A stretch of 48,327 bases of DNA from positions 1-48,327 of the forward strand of contig PHEF01000008.1 in assembly GCA_002842875.1 (NCBI GenBank). The letters are read 5' to 3'. Positions 17,439 through 25,605 of the stretch are shown here, one piece after another. The notes below the pieces were generated by a model. It saw only the letters and a program-made list of their open reading frames with translations, searched no databases and was not told the DNA's origin. The position numbers and the translations under genes were made by a program. The DNA comes from Alphaproteobacteria bacterium HGW-Alphaproteobacteria-3 (GTDB lineage Bacteria > Pseudomonadota > Alphaproteobacteria > Parvibaculales > Parvibaculaceae). Every line of letters begins with the position of its first letter. Position 1 is the stretch's first letter.

Positions 17439-17864
17439 ATGCGACAGGGAAATGCGTTGCGCCGCAGGCGCGCAACGCCCTCTCTTGCGTCGCGCTTTCT
17501 CCTCGCTCTCGTTGCCTTGTCGATCCTCTTTCCCGCGCTGTCCGGCAGCTTCGCCGCAAACTCGTTTCAGCCTGCAGGTGTCTTCGACGATCGCATCGTC
17601 ATCTGCACGGGCAGCGGACTGAAAGTCATCTTCCTCGACGAAAACGGCGAGCCTCTTCCCGGCGGGGAGGAACACCCGGACTTTGCGACCGGCCTCTGCG
17701 CGCCGATGGCGACAGCCGCGCTTGCCGAATTCCGGGACGATCTCTTCACACGGTTGCGCCAGCCGCGTGTACCCGAACTGCCGCGCCCCGCCGCCGCGAT
17801 CCTCGTGCCGCACGGCACCGAGCATCCTCCAGCCCTCACCAGGGGTCCGCCTGCCTTCGTCTGA
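17439..17864 (+). CDS. DUF2946-like exported protein
   Basis: About 141 residues with a basic N-terminus, one hydrophobic signal segment (FLLALVALSILFPALSGSFA) and a small exported part containing VICTGSGLKVIFLDENGEP and CAPM. These resemble DUF2946 proteins, which often sit beside copper or TonB-dependent receptor genes. Two cysteines could bind metal, but this is inference. The start is unclear: a TTG at 17418 or the ATG at 17439. The stop lies 39 bp before oprC, so co-transcription is likely and a link to metal handling is plausible. Confidence 0.65.
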   Translation: MRQGNALRRRRATPSLASRFLLALVALSILFPALSGSFAANSFQPAGVFDDRIVICTGSGLKVIFLDENGEPLPGGEEHPDFATGLCAPMATAALAEFRDDLFTRLRQPRVPELPRPAAAILVPHGTEHPPALTRGPPAFV

Positions 17865-17903
17865 GCTTTTTGCCGAACTTCAGACCAGACAGGAACAGAT
17901 CCA

Positions 17904-20027
17904 ATGTTGTTACAGCGCTCTCTGGCAGCGCGGCGTGCAGTTATGCGCGCCGGCACTGCTTCGGCCGCCCTCATGGCGGCATTCTGGATGCCCCCCGCGA
18001 ATGCCGCGGAAGCGGGTGTCTCCGCCATCGAAATGCCCGAACTTGTTGTCTCCGCTCCCGCGGAGGAAGACGGCACTTCCGAAACGGTGAAGATAGATGA
18101 AGTTGCGGGGCCCCCCGCGCGCGATGCGGGTGAGCTTCTCTCGCGCCTTCGCGGTGTCACGACCGGCCGCATGGGTGGCCATGGCTCGGACATCAGCATT
18201 CGCGGCATGTCGGAAGACAGGATCGCCGTCATCAGCGATGGCGCCTATGTCTTCGGCGCCTGCCCGAACCGGATGGACCCGCCCACGTCATCCATGATGC
18301 CCATGTCCGGCGACAGCATTGTTGTGCGGCGCGGTTATCAGTCCGTGCTCGACGGCCCGCCTGCACCGGCGGGCACCGTCTCGCTCGAACGCGCCGGCGC
18401 GGCCGATTTTGCGGAAGGCGTGTCCGGCAACGTCGAGGCTGGCGTCGAATCGAATGGCACACAGCGCTACACGAACATGCAGGCGCGGGCTGTCGAGCAT
18501 GGCAGCTACATTCGAGGCTTTATGACAGGCCGTCGCGCCGGCAATTATGAAGACGGCTCCGGCCGTGAAGTTCGTTCCGCCTTCAAGCAGTATGGCGGTG
18601 GCGGCGAAGCCGGCCTGGGTTATGGCGCGGATTCGCTTCTTTCTCTTTCCATGGAACGAAATGTCGTTGAAGACGCATTATTCGCGGGCGCGGGCATGGA
18701 TGCGCCATGGACCGCGACAAATACCTATCGTCTCGCGGTTGAACATAACTTCGAGGAAGGTGGCGTCTTCAAGGGGTTCGAGGCGAGCGTCTACGGTTCC
18801 TTTGTCGATCATGTGATGGACAACTACTCGCTGCGGATACCCGGCATGATGACCATGCGTACCGATGCGACGTCCGACACACGCGGCACCCGGCTTGCAG
18901 GTGTTTTCGCGGTCGGCAATGTGGATGCGACGATCGGCGGCGACTACCGCCGCAACGATCGCGATGCGACGAGCTTTTCGTCCATGCTTGCCGCCATTCC
19001 GCCAACCACGATCTCCAGCTACACATGGCCGGGCATGGAAATCGAGGACACCGGTCTATTCGCCGAGGCAGGCGCGCCGCTCGCTGAAACGACAGACCTT
19101 ACCGTCGGCATCCGCACCGATTTCGTCTCCGTCCGGGCGACGAAAGCCGACCTCCTGCCGGGCGGCATGGGCGCGGTCTCGGCACGCACGCTCTACGGCA
19201 CTTTCTATGGCGTCACGCAGACGGATCAGGATGAGACCAACGTAAGCGGCCTCGTTCGCGTCACGCATGACTTCGGCGGCTTCTCCGGTTGGTTGGGCGC
19301 AAGTCGCGCCGTGCGCACGGCGGATGCGACGGAGCGAGGCATTGCCCGTGCCCCTGCGATGGGCGGTGGCGGCTGGGTCGGTAATCCCGGCATCGATCCT
19401 GAAAAACATCATCAGGTCGACATGGGCATCGAGACGGGACGCTCCGTCTGGAAGGCGTCGGCGAGCATCTGGTACGACAACGTGCAGGATTTCATCTCCC
19501 GGGACATTGCGCGCGGTCAGTCCGGTGTTCTCGTGAACGACGGCGTGTCGAGCGTCTTCCGCAATGTCGATGCGGAACTTGCGGGCTTCGACGTCGTGGG
19601 ACAATGGCTCTTCGCACCGTCATGGCGCGTCGGCGGCGACTTTGCCTACACCTATGGCGAGAACACGACCGACGACCGGCCCCTCTACCAGATACCGCCG
19701 CTCAGCGGCAGCGTGGAGGTCGTCTACGATGTGACGGAATGGAGCGCGGGTGCGCGCATGCGTTGGGCCGCGAAGCAGACGCGGGCCGACACGAGCACCG
19801 CGACCGGTTCGGGCCTCGACGTCCGAGAGACGCCGGGCTACGCGGTCGTCGATCTCTTCGGCACCTTGCAGCTTGCCGGGCCGGTCGAGTTGCGTGGTGG
19901 CATCGCCAATCTTCTCGACACCACCTACGCGTCGCATCTGAGCCGCGGGAATGGCTTCGACCCGGCTGTGGTCCAGGTGAACGAGCCGGGGCGTTCGGCC
20001 TACGTCCAGGTGAACCTGGCGTTCTGA
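17904..20027 (+). CDS. oprC: TonB-dependent copper receptor, OprC/NosA-like
   Basis: 707 residues: signal peptide (cleavage after ANA, about 34), a plug domain with SDISIRGMSEDRIAVISDG, then a 22-strand barrel ending in aromatic VQVNLAF. The plug carries GACPNRMDPPTS, giving the C-x3-M pair Cys120/Met124, and a later loop has H303-x-M305 in SFVDHVMDNYS. These match the CxxxM-HxM copper site described for Pseudomonas OprC, so outer-membrane copper binding or uptake powered by TonB is a well-supported role. CAGGAACAG precedes the ATG. A DUF2946-like gene lies directly upstream. Expression is probably low when copper is plentiful, by analogy only. Confidence 0.9.
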   Translation: MLLQRSLAARRAVMRAGTASAALMAAFWMPPANAAEAGVSAIEMPELVVSAPAEEDGTSETVKIDEVAGPPARDAGELLSRLRGVTTGRMGGHGSDISIRGMSEDRIAVISDGAYVFGACPNRMDPPTSSMMPMSGDSIVVRRGYQSVLDGPPAPAGTVSLERAGAADFAEGVSGNVEAGVESNGTQRYTNMQARAVEHGSYIRGFMTGRRAGNYEDGSGREVRSAFKQYGGGGEAGLGYGADSLLSLSMERNVVEDALFAGAGMDAPWTATNTYRLAVEHNFEEGGVFKGFEASVYGSFVDHVMDNYSLRIPGMMTMRTDATSDTRGTRLAGVFAVGNVDATIGGDYRRNDRDATSFSSMLAAIPPTTISSYTWPGMEIEDTGLFAEAGAPLAETTDLTVGIRTDFVSVRATKADLLPGGMGAVSARTLYGTFYGVTQTDQDETNVSGLVRVTHDFGGFSGWLGASRAVRTADATERGIARAPAMGGGGWVGNPGIDPEKHHQVDMGIETGRSVWKASASIWYDNVQDFISRDIARGQSGVLVNDGVSSVFRNVDAELAGFDVVGQWLFAPSWRVGGDFAYTYGENTTDDRPLYQIPPLSGSVEVVYDVTEWSAGARMRWAAKQTRADTSTATGSGLDVRETPGYAVVDLFGTLQLAGPVELRGGIANLLDTTYASHLSRGNGFDPAVVQVNEPGRSAYVQVNLAF

Positions 20028-20033
20028 CAGGCA

Positions 20034-20058
20034 GGGAGGCGGCTCCGTGCCGCCTCCC
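20034..20058 (+). terminator. Hairpin after oprC
   Basis: A perfect 10-bp GC-rich stem (GGGAGGCGGC / GCCGCCTCCC, loop TCCGT) starts six bases after the stop. Only a weak pyrimidine run follows, so termination may be partial. Confidence 0.65.
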
Positions 20059-20099
20059 TCGCTCTCGCCTGGCTTGCGCCGATGCGTTAGCCTCGTCGC

Positions 20100-21104
20100 A
20101 TGTCGCGCATCTTCCTGCCTCTTTTTCTTTTCGCTTTCCTCGCGGCCTGCGCGCCGCGGATGATGGCGGTCGGCGATCCGGTCTTCGAACCGCGCATCGA
20201 ACGGGCCTCCGTCGCCCGCGCGGTCATGGCAGATGGCGCGCGCCTTCCCATGCTTGTCTTCGAGGCGGAGCATCCGCGCGCCGTCCTCCTCGCGTTGCAT
20301 GGCTTCAACGACTATTCAAATTCCTTCGCCGAGCCGGGCCCCGGCCCCTGGTTCGCCAGGCAAGGCATCACGCTTGTCGCGATCGACCAGCGCGGCTTCG
20401 GCCTTGCGCCCGGTCATGGGCTATGGGCGGGCGATCAGCGCATGGCGGAGGACGTGGCGGCCGTCGCCGCGCTTCTTCGTGCCGAATTTCCGGGCCTCCC
20501 GCTTTATCTGATTGGAGAGAGCATGGGCGGCGCGGTCGCCATGCGCGCCATGGCACTTGATGCGCCGCCCGACGTTGACGGTCTCATTCTTTCCGCGCCC
20601 GCCGTCTGGGGCTGGCAGGAGTTGAACGGATTTTACGGCTCGGTTCTCTGGACCGCCGCCCGTCTTGCGCCGTCGGCGACGTTGACGGGACGCGGCCTCG
20701 AGATATGGCCTTCGGACAACATCGAAATGCTGCGGGCTCTCGCCCGCGATCCCGTGGTCATCAAGGAAACCCGCATCGATACGCTCTATGGCCTCGTCGG
20801 GCTGATGGACAGCGCCTACGCCGCGGCGCCTGAAATCGGCAAGCCGGTGCTTCTTCTCTACGGCGCGCGGGACGAGATCGTTCCCGCCGCGGCGATTGCC
20901 GGCACGGTCGAAAGGCTCGCGGCTGCGCAAACAAGCGTCACATCCGCCTGCTATCCGGACGGCTATCACATGCTGCTGCGCGATCTCCAAAGGGAACAGG
21001 TCTGGAAGGACATCGCGGCATGGATCGGACAGGCTGCCCTGCCGCTTCCGTCGGGCCACGAGGGAGACCTGCGGCAATGTGGACCCCTTGCCGGTCGCGA
21101 TTGA
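20100..21104 (+). CDS. Alpha/beta hydrolase lipoprotein, monoacylglycerol-lipase-like
   Basis: 334 residues. A lipoprotein signal peptide ends in lipobox LAAC with Cys17, so the protein should be lipid-anchored outside the cytoplasm. The hydrolase part has LALHGFNDYS (oxyanion side), nucleophile Ser141 in IGESMGGAV, acid Asp258 in GARDEIVP and His290 in YHMLLRD, a complete catalytic triad typical of lysophospholipase or monoacylglycerol lipase relatives. It likely hydrolyses lipid esters at the membrane. It is convergent with the patatin gene, with 76 bp between them. Confidence 0.9.
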   Translation: MSRIFLPLFLFAFLAACAPRMMAVGDPVFEPRIERASVARAVMADGARLPMLVFEAEHPRAVLLALHGFNDYSNSFAEPGPGPWFARQGITLVAIDQRGFGLAPGHGLWAGDQRMAEDVAAVAALLRAEFPGLPLYLIGESMGGAVAMRAMALDAPPDVDGLILSAPAVWGWQELNGFYGSVLWTAARLAPSATLTGRGLEIWPSDNIEMLRALARDPVVIKETRIDTLYGLVGLMDSAYAAAPEIGKPVLLLYGARDEIVPAAAIAGTVERLAAAQTSVTSACYPDGYHMLLRDLQREQVWKDIAAWIGQAALPLPSGHEGDLRQCGPLAGRD

Positions 21105-21180
21105 CGGCATTGGTGTCAAACGGGGAGCGGCACGGGCCGCTCGTGCCGGTGCAGGGTTTCCGGAAAAGGGCCGGACGCGC

Positions 21181-23679
21181 TCACGCGTTCTGCGAAAGCG
21201 CCCCTTCCATGCGGTCGTTTCCGTCATCCTCAAGCGCCTGCCCGGCATCGGGCGCGGCTTCGTCGCCGAAGCGGATTTTGAGTTCCCGCTCGAGATCGGC
21301 GAAGAGTTCGGGAACATGCTGGAGATGTGCTCTCTCCGCCTTGAGAATGGAGCGGAAGAGTCGTCCCTTCAGTTGCGCGAGGTCGAGCCCCGATTTCTGT
21401 ATTGCGGCGGGGGCGCTGCTTGCCACGATGTCGACAAGCCTGTCGGCGGCGTGGAGCCGTCCCCAGAGGTAGTCGTTCTCTCTCGCGCGGCGGCTGAAGA
21501 AGGCGGCGAAATAGCCGAGGTCGCGTCCCATCAATGTCGCGGGCGCGCCGCCCTCGCGGATCGCACGTGCGTCTTCCGGGCTGATCCGGTCCACTTGCAC
21601 CGTGTCCACGTCGTCGAGATCCTGCCACTTGTTGAGCGGCAGCGTCAGCACGTCGAAGAACGGAAAGCCGACATAGGCCTGCACCAGTTCCGAACGGATA
21701 TCCTGGGGCAGGGTGCTCGCCGCCATCTCGACGAAGTGGTGGTCGGCGTCGCGGTCGAGGCCCACGAGATCGAGCATCGGCGCCACATGGTTCGTGAAGG
21801 CGTCGATCTCGTGCGGTTCCGCCACGCCATCGTCATAGATCGTCTTGCAGATGTGGCGGATGTCGTCGGTCCTGAGACGCGCCGATGTCTCCGTCTGTAT
21901 GCGGTCCAGAATCCGGTAGAGGCTCGCCTTGAAATTGTCGAGTGCGTCGGAATGCAGGCTGCCTTCGTCGCCCGTCTCGAGGTCTTGATAGAGTTCGTTC
22001 AGCCGGCGGATCACGAAGCGCATGCGCCGCACGCGGAAGCTCACATCGAACTCGCGCAGGAAGCGCACCCAGGCATCCTCCTTGCTCGGTTCCGCGCCGC
22101 CATTTGCATGTGTCATCCACTGCACGGGAAAGATGCCGGTGTCCTTTGCCCAGCTTTCCACGGCGCGCGAAAGCGCAAGCCGGTCGCTCGGATGGTTCAC
22201 CGCCTCGCTCAGGTCGGCGATGATGTTCGTGATCTGATCGAGAACGGACGACACCTTGAGCTGGATATAGGCGTCATAGGCATAGCCCGCCTCGACGGCG
22301 GCCTGCGCATTTGCGCGGTTTCTCAATGTCGCCAGTTGCCTTGCGTCCGGCAGCGCGGAATCCGCGGTCTCCTTGAAAAGCTGCGTAATGCGCGAGCGCA
22401 CATGCGGCCGTGTTGCCGCGACGATCTGCCGGTAGCGCCGCACACGCTCGGAAAAATCGTGCAGGGCTTCCAGTTCGTCGCGCACCGGCTGATTGCGCGG
22501 AATGTCGGAAAGCGCGCCCCGGATCGCCTGGAAGAACCCCGGCGCGGCGCCGCCCGCTTCCGCGCGGCCGCCTTTCGGATCGGGATCGATATAGACCACG
22601 CGCCGGTCGACTTCGCGATAGGCCGGCCGTCCGCGAATGGCGGTGATCGCTTCGGCGAACGGCTTGTTGTTGAGCACGCTGCCGTCGATGAAGGACGCCT
22701 TCACGGGATCGGAGCCTGCCGCGATCAGCGGCTTGAATTTGCCGCGCAGGAATTCCTCGCGCGTCGGCCAGTCGATATCCTTTTCCTTCAGCAGCGCATC
22801 GATCTCGCCGATCCGCGCGGGCGGGAAGGCGCCCGGAAAACACGAGGTCGCCCGCGCCGCAAAAACGAGGCCCGGTACATGCGCGGTGTCGAAATCGCTG
22901 ATCGCCGCTCCGCTTTGATGCTGAAAATAGCTGAACTTCAGTGTGTGCCGGTGTTCGCGTTCGCGGATCGAAACGGGATCGTGCAGCGGAATGTGCTGGC
23001 GATAACCGTGGAAGTCGGTCACCGACACGATGAGGTCGAGACGATGCCCCGCCGGCAGCAGCGAGGCATCGGCGGGCGCGGGTCCGTCCATCGCGAGGCA
23101 CGCATCGAGCAGCATGCCGCTCATGAGGGAGCCCGAAAAAGGCGGCTCGAACCAGCGCGAGCGCGTGAAGAGTTGCAGCTTCTGCCGCATCTCGAGATCC
23201 GGCGCGTATTTCGCAAGCCATTTTTCGGTGATGCCCCAGAAGAGGGGCTTCATGAACAATTTGTCCCAGCGCCCGGCGAGATGATGCTCGTCCATCAGCG
23301 CGCAGATGTCGGCCTGTTCGAGCCACATCTTGCGATGGGCGTCCATCGGCAGGTCGTGGGCGAGCGCGCGCGCAAGGAGCACGCCGTTGATCCCGCCGGC
23401 CGACGCGCCCGCAATCGTATCCACGAAGACGCGCAACTCGAGCGACTGGCCGATCGCCTGGATCAGCTCGAAATAGATTTCTTCCGTATCCGTCTCGCGG
23501 TCGGCATGGTCGAGATCGAGATAGGTCGCCGACGCCCGGTGCGAGCGCGCGAGATCGTGGTGATAGACGCGGGAGGCGCGGATGAGCTTCAGGATTTCCT
23601 TGGTCACGCCATGCATGTAGACGGCAAGCGAAACGCCGCCGTAGCAGACAAGCGCGATCCTGAGTTCCTTTTCCTTCAT
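21181..23679 (-). CDS. Patatin-like phospholipase, large
   Basis: 832 residues. The N-terminal patatin domain has ALVCYGGVSLAVYMHGV at the start, nucleophile Ser93 in GASAGG and the dyad aspartate Asp332 in IDGSVLNNKPF. A long helical C-terminal region (about 400-832) resembles DUF3376-type extensions of the same family. It has no signal peptide, so it is probably cytoplasmic or membrane-associated. It should cleave acyl chains from phospholipids; the substrate is unknown. The ribosome site before the ATG at 23679 is weak. Its pairing with the convergent lipase may be chance. Confidence 0.88.
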   Translation of the reverse strand: MKEKELRIALVCYGGVSLAVYMHGVTKEILKLIRASRVYHHDLARSHRASATYLDLDHADRETDTEEIYFELIQAIGQSLELRVFVDTIAGASAGGINGVLLARALAHDLPMDAHRKMWLEQADICALMDEHHLAGRWDKLFMKPLFWGITEKWLAKYAPDLEMRQKLQLFTRSRWFEPPFSGSLMSGMLLDACLAMDGPAPADASLLPAGHRLDLIVSVTDFHGYRQHIPLHDPVSIREREHRHTLKFSYFQHQSGAAISDFDTAHVPGLVFAARATSCFPGAFPPARIGEIDALLKEKDIDWPTREEFLRGKFKPLIAAGSDPVKASFIDGSVLNNKPFAEAITAIRGRPAYREVDRRVVYIDPDPKGGRAEAGGAAPGFFQAIRGALSDIPRNQPVRDELEALHDFSERVRRYRQIVAATRPHVRSRITQLFKETADSALPDARQLATLRNRANAQAAVEAGYAYDAYIQLKVSSVLDQITNIIADLSEAVNHPSDRLALSRAVESWAKDTGIFPVQWMTHANGGAEPSKEDAWVRFLREFDVSFRVRRMRFVIRRLNELYQDLETGDEGSLHSDALDNFKASLYRILDRIQTETSARLRTDDIRHICKTIYDDGVAEPHEIDAFTNHVAPMLDLVGLDRDADHHFVEMAASTLPQDIRSELVQAYVGFPFFDVLTLPLNKWQDLDDVDTVQVDRISPEDARAIREGGAPATLMGRDLGYFAAFFSRRARENDYLWGRLHAADRLVDIVASSAPAAIQKSGLDLAQLKGRLFRSILKAERAHLQHVPELFADLERELKIRFGDEAAPDAGQALEDDGNDRMEGALSQNA

Positions 23680-23872
23680 GGTCCCGTCGCTTCATTGGGC
23701 CGTCCGTGGCGGCGAAGCGCCGTCCGGACAGGGGCCAGTCTAGGAGAGGACCCCCTCACGACCAATTAACGATAACGCGACGGCTTGTTCCATTCTTATT
23801 TACGTCTTAAATACGTAGATATCAGATATCGGCAAGAGGCTCTTGCGCTCGCGCCGCGCAAAGGACAAGCCG

Positions 23873-24688
23873 ATGCTCGATCCCGTCCTGATCCATGCCG
23901 TGCTGGCGCTCGCCTCCGGCGCGCTCATCGGCCTCTCTCTGGGGCTCATCGGCGGCGGCGGGTCCATTCTCGCCGTGCCGCTCCTGCTCTATGTCGTCGG
24001 TGTCGCCTCGCCCCATGCCGCCATCGGCACCGGGGCCCTGGCGGTTGCGGCCAATGCGGCGCTCAGCCTTGCCATGCATAGCCGGGCCCGCACGGTGAAA
24101 TGGCCCTGCGCGCTGGCTTTCGCCGGCTCCGGTGTGACGGGGGCGGCGCTGGGCGCTCATTTCGGCAAGGCCGTCGGCGGCGACGTGCTGCTTGCCTTGT
24201 TCGGTCTGGTGATGATCCTTGTCGGCGTGGCCATGTTCTTCAGTCGCGGGGAGGGCGGAAACCCGGACGTCCGGCTCGACCGCGCCTCGGCGCGCCGCCT
24301 CCTGCCGCCGCTCGCCGGTACGGGTTTCCTGGTCGGCGGCGTCTCGGGCTTCTTTGGCATTGGCGGCGGCTTTCTCATCGTGCCCGGCCTTGTCACGGCG
24401 ACGGCCATGCCGCTCCTGAACGCCATCGGCTCGTCGCTCGTTTCGGTGACGGTATTCGGCCTCACCACCGCCACGAGCTACGCCTTTTCGGGACTGGTCG
24501 ATTGGGGCGCCGCCGGCTTCATGGTCGTGGGCGGCCTTGGCGGCTCCTATGCGGGCCTCCGGCTCGCGCGCCGTCTCTCGACCGCCCGCCGCGCCCTGTC
24601 GGCCGTCTTCTCGGCTGTCGTCATCGCGACCGGCCTCTATATCGTCTGGACCGGCATCGGCGCGCTCGCGGCGACGGTCCAGGGGTAG
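23873..24688 (+). CDS. TauE/SafE family permease
   Basis: 271 residues with about eight membrane segments and two related halves, each with a glycine-rich turn: LIGGGGSILAVPLLLY (about 25-40) and FGIGGGFLIVPGLV (about 163-176). This repeat is the mark of the TauE/SafE (sulfite or organosulfonate exporter) family. The transported anion cannot be assigned. AAGGA precedes the ATG at 23873. The upstream 193-bp gap is AT-rich and contains a TACGT-N7-ACGTA dyad (23801-23817) that may be regulatory. Confidence 0.88.
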   Translation: MLDPVLIHAVLALASGALIGLSLGLIGGGGSILAVPLLLYVVGVASPHAAIGTGALAVAANAALSLAMHSRARTVKWPCALAFAGSGVTGAALGAHFGKAVGGDVLLALFGLVMILVGVAMFFSRGEGGNPDVRLDRASARRLLPPLAGTGFLVGGVSGFFGIGGGFLIVPGLVTATAMPLLNAIGSSLVSVTVFGLTTATSYAFSGLVDWGAAGFMVVGGLGGSYAGLRLARRLSTARRALSAVFSAVVIATGLYIVWTGIGALAATVQG

Positions 24689-24724
24689 CCCTGTCGAAGA
24701 AAGCGGCAAGGGCCTCGCGGCGGC

Positions 24725-24754
24725 TTGACTTGGCGTGGGCGCAAAGCCTATAGA
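24725..24754 (+). promoter_or_regulatory. Likely promoter of tRNA-Val
   Basis: TTGACT (24725-24730), an 18-base spacer and TATAGA (24749-24754) form a good sigma-70 promoter about 73 bp before the tRNA, which would give a short 5' leader removed by RNase P. Confidence 0.65.
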
Positions 24755-24827
24755 CGGGCTCCCTCGACATATCGTCGCACAGGCGCACCGCGCCCCAGGT
24801 ATGTCGCACCGGCGCCGCGCGCCTCGG

Positions 24828-24903
24828 GGACGGTTAGCTCAGTTGGTAGAGCACTGTGTTCACATCGCAGGGGTCACTGGTTCGAGTCCAGTACCGTCCA
24901 CCA
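24828..24903 (+). tRNA. tRNA-Val (anticodon CAC)
   Basis: A 76-base cloverleaf with encoded CCA: acceptor GGACGGT/ACCGTCC, D arm GCTC/GAGC, anticodon stem CTGTG/CGCAG with loop TTCACAT giving anticodon CAC, a five-base variable loop, and T arm ACTGG/CCAGT with TTCGAGT. It remains intact although its 3' half is the integration site of the island that follows. Confidence 0.96.
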
Positions 24904-24905
24904 TT
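24856..24905. repeat. attL core: 3' half of tRNA-Val
   Basis: These 50 bp (from GTGTTCACATCGC to CCACCATT) recur at 41918-41967 with one difference (A at 24869, T at 41931). The pair bounds a 17-kb element, the standard outcome of tyrosine-integrase insertion into a tRNA 3' end. Confidence 0.95.
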
Positions 24906-24925
24906 GAATTCTCTTTTTAATTCAA
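24904..24925. terminator. Palindrome at the left island edge
   Basis: TTGAATT and AATTCAA flank an eight-base T-rich loop directly after the tRNA CCA. It may end the tRNA transcript. The run of T lies in the loop rather than after the stem, so the call is weak. Confidence 0.35.
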
Positions 24926-25006
24926 TTGGTTAGATCATCGGACAATTCCACGAAAAATCGCTGAAACACCAGTTGGGCACACTTTTGTCACGCTGGATGT
25001 TTTCGA

Positions 25007-25581
25007 ATGGCGACGTTTCGCAAGCGCGGCAGCACAGGGCAGGCCGTCGTTCGCCGCAAGGGGCTGCCTCCGCTCACGAAGAGCTTCCCGACCAAGGCCA
25101 ATGCTTTGCTCTGGGCGCGTCAGATTGAGCATCAAGCCGATACCGGATGCTTGCGCGATGATCCGCGCATTCTCGCGCGGCTGACGCTGGGCGACCTTCT
25201 TCGTCGGTACAAAGACGAAATCACGCCCAGGAAGCGCGGACGCGATCCTGAAACGGCCGTACTTGTGGCGTTGCTCCGACGGCCGATCTGCGCCTACACG
25301 CTCGAGCAGCTCTCGGCGAAGCACCTTGCCGAGTACCGCGACCTGCGCCGAGAGGAAGTTGGTCCGGCAACCGTCAACAAGGACCTGAACCTCATCCAGC
25401 ACGCAATCAAGATCGGTCAGCAGGAATGGGGCCTGCCGATCCCGCACAATGCGGTGACCATGGTCCGAACAGGTATCCATTACTGGTTGACGGGAATGAT
25501 GAGCTAAAATCAATCTTGGAGGCGGGATCCGGCAGATTCGGGGAAGTCACTCGCCCCCTGAACCCTTTGTTTTTTCAGTAA
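25007..25581 (+). pseudogene. Truncated, frameshifted tyrosine-type integrase
   Basis: Residues 1-151 from the ATG at 25007 match the N-terminal part of phage-type site-specific integrases: the arm-binding start MATFRKRGSTGQAVVRRKG, TFGDL-like LTLGDLLRRYKDE, and the SAM-like core LEQLSAKHLAEYRDLR to PATVNKDLNLIQHAIK. The reading frame then ends at 25507. Another frame from about 25468 reads NRYPLLVDGNDELKSILEAG and stops at 25581; this looks like the beginning of the catalytic domain, which suggests a frameshift. The R-H-R-Y catalytic domain itself is missing. Its place beside the tRNA and its orientation fit the integrase that inserted the island. Confidence 0.85.
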
Positions 25582-25605
25582 AATTTCACCCGGGAAGGAC
25601 GAGGC

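Noticed and set aside
20896..23769. 957-residue plus-strand frame opposite the patatin gene
   Set aside because: It has no domain and mirrors the codon pattern of the patatin gene, whose catalytic motifs are clear.
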